DNA from: Cristatella mucedo
Lineage: Eukaryota; Bryozoa; Phylactolaemata; Cristatellidae
Assembly (NCBI GenBank): GCA_009760855.2
Contig: WPIO01000211.1
Coordinates: forward strand, 126,001-190,000
DNA length: 64,000 nt
Direction of reading: 5' to 3'
Position numbers and translations under genes: made by a program. Below the pieces are notes generated by a model that ran no database searches, was not told the origin of the DNA, and was given only the letters and a program-made list of their open reading frames with translations. Positions 32,271-64,000 of this stretch are shown in pieces (the stretch's first letter is position 1; the number at the start of each line of letters is the position of its first letter).

Positions 32271-33120
32271 TGCTTGATTTCTAAGTAACATTCGATACTT
32301 TGGATTATCAAGTTTTTCTTTAGGACCAATAGCAACATTAATCAGCATTATCCTTTTTCGGATCACCCATAGGGAACTAAATCTGTACGTGGCTGCTTTA
32401 CAAATTGCAGCTCAACAATCATCTCTCAAGGGTGGTGATGAGCAGAGTATCAAGCATTCGAAAGCAAACAATGTTATGGTACTGGGCTGTATGCTAAGGC
32501 AGACAACAAGCAATCATATATACTGGTCACTAAGACTGGCTAGTAATGTGGGCCTGGCATCACTGCCATGTGGCGCCTCTGTGCTGAACTAGCATATGGC
32601 ACCACCAGACTAGTCGGCGTTCCATGCGTGAGCACGGGACTCACTGCAGCCTGGGCCACATCGCCCAGAATCGGCGATAAAAGACTGCGAGGATCACATG
32701 ATTGTAACGTGATCGCTGCACTGCTCACTTTCTGCCAGCTCGCCGGCTTGAGGCCTTCGCTCTGCTCCTGCTCTCTACTCTCTCACTTCTCGCCATGGAG
32801 CAGCCTGCACGACGGCTACGACTACTGCTGCGACCATGACTTATGACCTTGATGAGCGACTAGCTATCACCCACACGTACTTCCGAATGTCTGCGTCTCC
32901 TCGTTCCACACAACCGTTGTCTTTTTCTCGAATCTTGCAAGCTATGTAGCAAGCAACTCGCTTGGCCATCTGATATTACTACCTTGACATGGCGGATACG
33001 CCAGGTGGCAGTTGATAGTGCATGCTTGCTCTGGCGAAAAAACACTATGACAATCACATGCCGATAGTAGGCAGCATCAGCTAGAGCTGATGTCCGCTGC
33101 ATGGCGCATACGCCCCCTTC
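32271..33120. other. Mostly unassigned; holds a diverged copy of the GC-rich inverted-repeat family
   Basis: About 32,640-32,860 follows the order of the left arm at 34,740: a GTGAC/GTGATC segment, CACTTTCTGCC, a CT-rich stretch, then GCACGACGGCTACG. Nothing else is recognised. Confidence 0.4.
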
Positions 33121-33124
33121 GGAG

Positions 33125-33205
33125 AGCTTAGCACCAAGATAGCACAGCCCTCGGACTTAACGACCCAGCACGCGGGTTCGAGTCGTGCAGCGGTCTATAT
33201 AAATT
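33125..33205 (+). repeat. tRNA-like sequence with an RNA polymerase III box B
   Basis: GCACGCGGGTTCGAGTCGTGC forms a T-arm-like hairpin around box B GGTTCGAGTC. GCTTAGCACCAAGATAGC upstream could serve as box A. The cloverleaf is imperfect, so a third SINE head or a tRNA pseudogene fits better than a functional tRNA. Confidence 0.35.
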
Positions 33206-34196
33206 ATCCTCTCTCAGCGGCAGTGATAACAGTTTCAGCCTCCTCGTACCCTCATGTCTTCTAAATAAACTAAATTAGGTGTTCCATTCCTTCGCTGCAT
33301 CTTTGGGGCATTCACTGTTCATTCGTGAAAATTTCAAGTGGTGGCCTCTGTACCCACTCCCTGTCACTGCTCGTGGTATTGCATTGCTGAAGCAGCACCC
33401 GCCAAGCAAAGGAGGTGTGCGGCTCACAGGCTGCTTCAACCATGGCTGCAGCTGTGAAGCTGTCAGCCTCGGTTGCCATGCACGCAGTAATGCAGCACAA
33501 AGAAAGAGAGAGCAGCTAGTGCATTAGCTCTGGGAGCATTACTTGGGCCCTGGCTATTCGCGGCCGGCTGCGAACAGCCTCCTCCAGTGTGTTTTATGGC
33601 CATTGTATTGAGGCCACGAGGACTAGCCACCCACGACTTCTCTGCTTCCAGGAGGAAGGGAGGAGCCATTAGTTGGCTGCTGCAGCCGCTGAGATTGACA
33701 GCCATTGCATGGTGCAGCTGTACGCGCAACTTCTCGGCACCCCTCTTGTCGCCTGAGCATGGGCCTCCGCCGAAGTCTCTACCCAAGATGCTGCCGCTTT
33801 TGAACCGGTCACCTGAGTGAGGGCAGCCATCGTCTACCCTTCCCTCACTTGCTCAATCTCTCGACTATCAAACAGATTTCTGCCGTCGGCAATCGGTGAC
33901 GGAAACTCTAAACAACTAGCCATTCACCCGAGCATGCCGAGCATAAATATTTATTAGTTGGTCGCTTCCGTGAGCAGCCGGCTCGTAGGAAGAGGGCATC
34001 CCTATGCCACCCCCCCCCCCGGCTGCCGCCGATGGCTGGCTGAAGCTCCTGGTTGCCATAGGCTTGCCTGGCCAGATTTAGCTGCCTTTTTCAAAAGGAT
34101 TTTCGCCATACAGATTTAGCAGCCGCAATCAGTGGCAAAAATCTTATGCCGGGCCGAGATAGTTTAACGGCATCGCAGCAGCCGAGGCTCGCAGCA
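33206..34196. other. Unassigned GC-rich sequence
   Basis: Short open frames on both strands show no family motif. A (C)10 run lies at about 34,011. Confidence 0.4.
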
Positions 34197-34258
34197 GCGG
34201 TGCGACGAAATGAAGAGAACAGTGAACATTCACTGTTCTCTTCGTTTCGTCGCACCGC
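34197..34258. repeat. 62-bp near-perfect palindrome
   Basis: Arms 34,197-34,226 and 34,229-34,258 are reverse complements over 30 bp with one mismatch and a 2-base centre. The stem could extrude as a cruciform or fold as an RNA hairpin. Confidence 0.9.
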
Positions 34259-34465
34259 ACCAACCCCCACCAGTAAGCACCAAATCGAGCACAGATACAC
34301 GTGCAAAGCACATCGGAACAAATAAGCAGGAAAAGTTCAGAGGACGACGGGATAGCTTACCTGAAGAAATTATTTGCACAGAGCTGCGATTAACTTATAT
34401 TACGACGCTATTCAAAATAAGCTCATACTACCGGTATTATTACGCCATACTGCAATTTAAATGCT
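34259..34465. other. Unassigned sequence
   Basis: No recognised gene or repeat. Confidence 0.4.
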
Positions 34466-34622
34466 TGCTGATTAAACAGCCTCTTTTGTATAGCCACAGA
34501 AGAGCTTTTTACGGCTACCACCACCGCTTGCAGTGGCAATAAAGGATCGCCCACAGCAGGATTCAAACCCACAACCTCGGGACCGAGGTCGAGAAAAGCA
34601 ACCGCTTTACCTAGTGCACCGC
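34466..34622 (-). mobile_element. SINE-1 copy
   Basis: The minus strand has the SINE-1 stem (CTCGGTCCCGAG), box B GGGTTTGAATCCTG with one change, body and tail. Confidence 0.8.
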
Positions 34623-34626
34623 AGGA

Positions 34627-34715
34627 CTCAAGCGTGCGATCTCGGTCATCAAATGGACTCACCTTGACTTCGGTCGCTTTGGCGAGTGCCTTAACCCCTG
34701 GGTCAAACCTAGGCG
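34627..34715 (-). mobile_element. SINE-2-like head fragment
   Basis: ACCTTGACTTCGGTCGCTTT and CCTTAACCCCTGGGTCAAA on the plus strand match the head of the minus-strand SINE-2 near 42,390. Confidence 0.5.
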
Positions 34716-34739
34716 GCAGCGGTACATTAAGTTTATTTT

Positions 34740-35175
34740 TCCGTCCGATGTGGGCTCGTCCACGTCCCCAATGCTGCTCCGCCCCTGCCGGACTCACACC
34801 ACTCCGTTCGGCCGACGGGCGGGCTGAGCACCGCCTCATTAGGCACTACAGTTGGACATCAGCTGACAAAGGTGGATTAAATTGCAAAGGGTCAGCTGCG
34901 GTCGAGTGACCTGCTAGTCCTGCAGCGATGAACTTTCTGCCTGTGCGTCGGCCTGTACACACGCTATCCACTCTCTCCGTCTCTCACCCTCTTCTCTTTT
35001 CTACTGGCGTTCGGGAGCTGGTTGCACGACGGCTTCTACATCCGTACGTATGCTAGCTCTCTCGCGCTTGTCTGCATATGTTGCTATACAGCCGTCGCCA
35101 TCAACACCACAACTAGCTTACGGGGTAAGGTTTATCCTCGTCGCGCTGCCATCGTGCACAGGCGCACCTACACTA
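34740..35175 (+). repeat. Left arm of a long inverted repeat
   Basis: It matches the reverse complement of 37,240-37,660 in order: CCGATGTGGG, CTGCTCCGCCCCTGCCGGAC, CGGGCGGGCTGAG, CTAGTCCTGCAGC, a CT-rich block, GCACGACGGCTTCTAC, then ACCACAACTAGCTTACGGGG. The arms are diverged, with several indels. Confidence 0.75.
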
Positions 35176-36039
35176 ACGCAGTCGTTCGTGCGAGGCGGCA
35201 GCGCCGCCTTGCAACTCAAGCCGCTAGCTCTCGATCGACCTTTGACTGATGGCGGAATTCTAAAGTCTGCTAGTATGAAGTCTGACTAGTTCGCTCCCGA
35301 AGGTGCCTCGGCCACCGGCACAGAATTGGCCACGGCCAAGACCGTAGCGCCTAAAGCGATTCACCTTCTTTCACCAGTTTGCTCATCGTGTGGCCTTCTG
35401 GAGTTATAGATGATGAATAGGCTAATTATCAGAGCGGCTGCTTAATAAACCCAGCATTAGCACAGGCGAAGGCGCTACAAAGTGACAAAACCTACCACGT
35501 CTTCTTGATGGCAGATGCAGTACGAGGGAAATCCCCTTTCTGGGTTTAGGGCATGCCTGCTAACGCACGTTCTCATTGGTCGACAGTGAGGGTGAGTCAC
35601 GAACACCCAGAGCTGGGCTAGCAATCAGTAACGCTAGCATCGATTATATCTTTCAAGCCTCCCAACAACGAGGCCCTAAAGTGCATTCTCGTCCGTTGCA
35701 GAATTCTTCCGAAGATCGAAGTTCTTGCGAGCGCCATATATGGAAACCGATACAGCTAAGACCTATTTAAAGCTAATCTGCTTGTTCTTTAGTCCGTAGC
35801 CCGTGAGAAATTACATGCCTATGGACATCTAAACGCTCATCGCTTCGGATTGCTGGGTCTCCACACCGTTAGCGATGCCGGCCACTAGTCTTAGATTTTT
35901 ATTCGAATACAAGCCTTGGAGATTTTAACAAGGAACTTCTGAAGTCTTCGATTCGCTCCATAGCAAATGTGCACATCTTGAAATTTAAGTTTTGTTGGCC
36001 TTCTACGTTGGTGGGGCCATCAGGACATCTGGTTTCTAT
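35176..36039. other. Unassigned sequence
   Basis: No recognised gene or repeat. Confidence 0.4.
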
Positions 36040-36330
36040 TTTCTTACGCAACGACAAATACTCTCCTGCTGCCGACTATGGCTCATCCTTTTTCAGCGGT
36101 CCTGAGCTGCTACTTCTATGCTACTCACTACCTCAACTGCTCTCCTGACTGTGCTATGCTTCCCACTTTCTCTTTGTTGCGTGAGACGAAGTCTGTTGGC
36201 TACCGAATGCGTACCGAAAGCTGCTTAGACTGTGTTCGCCGCTATACAAAACTCTCCTGTGTGACACCCACATAGTCTGTATAGCTTTGTGGAGTTACAG
36301 TCGGAGGTATATTGCATTATGTAATGTCAC
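36040..36330 (+). mobile_element. LINE-B 3' fragment
   Basis: LRNDKYSPAADYGSS region, ETKSVGYRMRTES, then tail ending ATTGCATTATGTAATG. Confidence 0.8.
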
Positions 36331-36997
36331 GTGACTCCTCCCCTCTTTTTGATGTCATCCAGTAGAGCATAATTTTGACCCATTTCATCACCGACGATGC
36401 CTCAGCCAATGGTGAGCCAATGTACCTGGATGTCTCCTTGACCTGTTGAGGCCAGCCCCAGCCATATAGACGCACGGTATGCGATCAGAACATGCCTCCA
36501 GCTGCACAACTTAATGACAGTACAAGAGCGGTTTTTATGTCGCTGCATGGAGATGGCCATTAAAACTTAAAAGAGTTCGCCAGGCGGCTGAAGATCTCTA
36601 CCTTGTACAAACCTCAAATCATCTCAAGAGGGTACTTTTAGGAACCTTATTAGGAAGCATCTATACTATGGTAGCACAGAAGCACTACCAACGATTGGGT
36701 CGCCCTTGAGTAACTTCTCTTAGGGAGGACCGACTCCTCAAAGGTGTGATTCTGAAGGACATATTTGCCACAGCTAAAATGCACCTATATATGCCAGAAT
36801 ACCATGGCTTAAGATGGCTTAAGAAATAAGGACTGAATGGGCTGTTGGCCAATTGCAAGCCATTGTTGACTGTTCGGCGAAAAATGGCAAGGCTGGATTT
36901 TGCTTGCCAATCCAAGCATAAGACAGCACCTAAACTTTTGGAGAGCAGTGTAAAGATATTGATTGATTTATTTTATTCATGTGCGTGCACGTGTGTG

Positions 36998-37000
<3 letters not shown>
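36331..37000. other. Unassigned sequence
   Basis: No recognised gene or repeat; the 224-codon plus frame that starts here runs through the (GT)n tract and is not a gene. Confidence 0.4.

Positions 37001-37056
<56 letters not shown>
37001..37056. repeat. (GT)28 microsatellite
   Basis: Uninterrupted GT dinucleotides. Val-Cys and Thr-His runs in the frames over it are shadows. Confidence 0.98.
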
Positions 37057-37057
<1 letters not shown>

Positions 37058-37239
37058 TACTCAGTTTTCGAAATCACGAATAGCACCAACAGGGTGCACA
37101 GCTATTTAAATGAATGCTATCCCAACAGCACGTGGGCGGAAGCAGGCAGAACACCAACGCTGGCTTATAAATACGTATATTCTTGCAGGCACCTGCAGCG
37201 CTCCCAAAAGCAGCCGTTCTTCCCTCTGCCGGCGTTCCA

Positions 37240-37660
37240 ATTCCCTTCACTCCTTCGAAGTGCAGGGGCTCGGTGTGAGCGATGGCGGAGCAATGAAGAA
37301 CGAAACCCCCACAAGCCAGTTGTGGCGCTGGCGACGACGGCTGTTTGTAGAAGCCGTCGTGGAAGCAGCTCCGGAACTCTCGGAGAGAAGAGAAAGAGAG
37401 GGGGAGCGAGAGAGGGGATAGTGTCCACACAGGCCGGTGGACAGGCAGAAAGTTTCTTTGCTGCAGGACTAGTGGGTCACGCGACCACAGCTGACCCGTT
37501 CCAAATCAATCCTGCTTAGTTAGCCGATACTGTCCAACTACAGCGCCTAATGAGGCGGCACTCAGCCCGCCCGTTGGGCCGAGTGGAGTATTGCGAGTCC
37601 GGCAGGGGCGGAACAGCATGAGCGTGGCTGTGGGCGTGGCCACGCCCACATCGGCCACAG
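37240..37660 (-). repeat. Right arm of the long inverted repeat
   Basis: Reverse-complement partner of 34,740-35,175, about 2 kb away. It lies 600 bp upstream of the SACM1L start. Confidence 0.75.
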
Positions 37661-38196
37661 CTCATCCCTGATGGTTAGAGGGAGGGAAACGCTGGCCGGT
37701 GTTCAGACCGCAGCCGCCAGGCCACAGCTGGGCAACGGCCCGTCCCTTGGCCACATCCACCAGCTGTTCGACCCTGGTTTGGTGAAGGACACTACCGATC
37801 TGCTTGCACCGGCCGAGTGCACGCGTGCCCTGCGATCTGGAGTCAAGCACACACAGAGAAACACAAACCACAAGCTACCGACTTGGGCTTTGTATGCCGC
37901 CTAAAAAGACGTTATGGCATTGCAGGTTTCGAATAATTTTAATTTTTTTGAGCCAAGAATAATAGCTAGACATTCTGCATAATCTGGCTGATAAAGCATA
38001 CGAGCGTTTCGCCGCTGGCGGATGCGCCAGCAGCCTGCTCCGAGTCCGACTCTTTGCCACACCCATTTTCATGGGGGCGGGACTTTCTGTTGGCCAGCAC
38101 CGAACCGGCACCACGGAGGAGCCACTTGTGAGCCACAGGGCTAATAAACTTATCTCTGTCATGCTGATATTAGTTTCCGAAACTTTTCAATAGTTC
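37661..38196. other. Region upstream of SACM1L
   Basis: No repeat is recognised. It probably contains promoter sequence, but I can name only the TATA-like element at 38,197. Confidence 0.4.
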
Positions 38197-38203
38197 TATA
38201 AAA
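38197..38203 (+). promoter_or_regulatory. TATA-like element of SACM1L
   Basis: TATAAAA lies 58 bp before the start codon, which would place transcription start at about 38,228 with a short leader. The spacing is the only support. Confidence 0.35.
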
Positions 38204-38260
38204 TATTTTGAGTATAAAGCAAGTCCGCCACCGGATACGCTATTACAGAGCACCTGAAAC

Positions 38261-62803
<24,543 letters not shown>

Positions 62804-63187
62804 GCTTCGCGGCGACTGTGGCAGTGCGGCGGCCACATCGTGGCGGCCACATCGTGGCGCGTGACCACCCGGCGGCTGCCCCTATCTGGCAGTCAATGTG
62901 GCCGCCCTCCACCCACCGGACCTGATTGCTGCCCGTTGCTGGCACTGGCAGCGTTTTGAGCGGGAAGCCTCGCTCCTGGCTGGGACTGCAGTCGTACTTG
63001 CGCGCGCGTGACCTTACCCGTCGCGCTACGGTTCGTCATCTTGCCACGTCAGGCACTTGACGCGGCGGTCGCACCGAAGGTAGCCCGTGGCCGTGCTGTC
63101 TTGCCGATAAATGCACTTGGCCATGTTTGTCGGGCACGAGCGCATAACCCTGCGAACGGCCAATCGAAACGAGTATGTGACTATTAG
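62804..63187 (+). other. Probable SACM1L 3' untranslated region
   Basis: GC-rich with no AATAAA; GATAAA at 63,106-63,111 is the only candidate poly(A) signal. The transcript end is not defined. Confidence 0.4.
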
Positions 63188-63364
63188 CAGACGAGCAGCA
63201 ACATTCAGCAAGTGATTCAGTCACCGTGCCCGAGCTTCGTGTGGGATCTCCTCCGAATCCAGGCGGATGCTGTGGCCGACAGCAACAGCAGCACGAGTCC
63301 GTGGAGCCTGAAGGTCAAGGTCGATGAGGCTAATGCCACTGCCGAACTTGCCCCTCGAGAGTAA
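63188..63364 (+). CDS. Weak candidate terminal exon, unidentified
   Basis: After TGACTATTAG at 63,178-63,187, a possible acceptor, the frame is open for 58 codons to TAA at 63,362-63,364. It contains SFVWDLLRIQADAVADSN and PWSLKVKVDEANATAEL. I recognise no family. In GC-rich DNA an open frame of this length can arise by chance. Confidence 0.2.
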   Translation, partial: QTSSNIQQVIQSPCPSFVWDLLRIQADAVADSNSSTSPWSLKVKVDEANATAELAPRE

Positions 63365-64000
63365 CTCGAGAGGCGTTGCCCGGTTGGCTGTCTGAGGCTG
63401 CTGCTGGTGCTGCTTCTGCCTCTGGGCTGCAGCAGCAGTAGCGGCTGCTCGCTGGCCCGTCTCTTCTTGTCAAAGCAGCAGCTGCATCGTTGCGATTGCT
63501 TTCGCGTGTGTGCCGTGCCGAGCTCTCCCCTCGGAACTCCGCACCGTGCCGTGGCGTGCGAGGGCGCCGTCCCAGGTCTGCTGTCAGAATGTCGGCTCTG
63601 CAATCCGCCAACGCCGTGGTTCACCGAGCTACGTGAACGCAGCCGTATTCGGCAGCAGCGGGCGACCGCTTCGTGTCCTCCGGCGACCGCTTCGTGTCCA
63701 CTGGCAGCCGTCTGAGTCGAGATCGAACAGCTGCTCGCTGCAGCACAGCCGGCTGTCACGTGCCCTGTCACGTGCCCTATCACGTGCCCTGTCACGTGTT
63801 GCTCTTAGCGACGTCACTAGGAGCCAAGCCGGTCGCAAGACGAGCGCCTTGCGCCTCGGCTCCTGAGCAACTGGTGCTGCCCTGCCACTCGCAGGCAGGC
63901 ACGCGTCCGGCATAGCTGCTTCCGGTGCATACGGTGCCCTCGGCTGTGGCTGCAGCAGGCGGCATGGGCGTGAGGCCTCGCATGGCCTTGCGTGCGCCGA
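63365..64000. other. Unassigned GC-rich sequence
   Basis: CAG/CTG-rich. GGCGACCGCTTCGTGTCC occurs twice in tandem at 63,661-63,698. The 192-codon minus frame and others lack family motifs. Confidence 0.4.
63757..63798. promoter_or_regulatory. Array of four CACGTG sites at 12-bp spacing
   Basis: CACGTG starts at 63,757, 63,769, 63,781 and 63,793, each in a TCACGTG context. Such E-boxes bind bHLH factors. Three GTCACGTG and one ATCACGTG resemble MITF/TFEB-type sites. It is also simply a 12-bp tandem repeat. Confidence 0.5.

Noticed and set aside
36845-37519. 224-codon plus-strand frame upstream of SACM1L
   Set aside because: It crosses a GT microsatellite and the inverted-repeat arm and shows no conserved domain.
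63217-63795. 192-codon minus-strand frame
   Set aside because: Low-complexity Ser/Arg/Ala translation of GC-rich DNA and of the CACGTG repeat; no motif and no splice or start support.

Overview
This is nuclear DNA of an animal, most likely an invertebrate; I cannot name the taxon from sequence alone. The evidence is a spliced animal phosphoinositide phosphatase gene (SACM1L/Sac1, 15 coding exons with GT-AG introns), two families of APE-type LINEs, two tRNA-derived SINE families, an LTR retrotransposon and long (GT)n, (AT)n and (TTA)n microsatellites. No prokaryotic operon, ribosome-binding site or CRISPR array is present. Nearly all long open frames outside SACM1L belong to retroelements or are shadows of microsatellites.

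Repeat families named here. LINE-A encodes an endonuclease and a reverse transcriptase whose C-terminus ends in FSGSL. It has a 3' tail that can fold as a hairpin (AAAGCGCC pairing with GGCGCTTT) and ends in (TTA)n. LINE-B is a related L2/CR1-like element whose ORF ends in QNSPA and whose tail ends in (ACATT)n. SINE-1 has a tRNA-like head with box B GGTTCGAATCC. SINE-2 has box A TGGTCCAGCGG, and its tail is nearly that of LINE-A, so LINE-A probably mobilises it. Unit-T is an unclassified repeat of about 1.4 kb.

Layout. 1-11,515 is a mosaic of 5'-truncated and nested LINE-A and LINE-B copies. 11,519-18,965 holds two tandem Unit-T copies; the first is split by a 4.6-kb LTR retrotransposon (12,697-17,304). 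That element has 412-bp LTRs differing at one base by eye, a 5-bp CTTAC target duplication, an open gag, an open pol, and a -1 frameshift signal between them. 18,966-32,270 is again LINE/SINE mosaic. It includes the longest LINE-A copy (25,575-28,035) and the best LINE-B copy (29,670-31,055). A possible small two-exon host gene lies on the minus strand at 24,973-25,492. 32,271-38,260 is more GC-rich and carries a pair of inverted repeats of about 430 bp and a 62-bp near-perfect palindrome.

SACM1L runs from 38,261 to 62,803 (+). Its exons total 1,776 nt and encode 591 residues, with the catalytic CX5R motif in exon 10 and two C-terminal membrane segments in exons 14 and 15. Its introns are filled with the same LINEs, SINEs and microsatellites. 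One LINE-B copy ends about 14 bp before the exon 7 acceptor, so the branch point of that intron is probably LINE-derived. 62,804-64,000 is GC-rich with no confident gene; it has a weak candidate exon and a regular array of four CACGTG sites.

Exon boundaries rest on reading-frame continuity and remembered family similarity. Repeat boundaries are by eye and good to about 10-20 bp.
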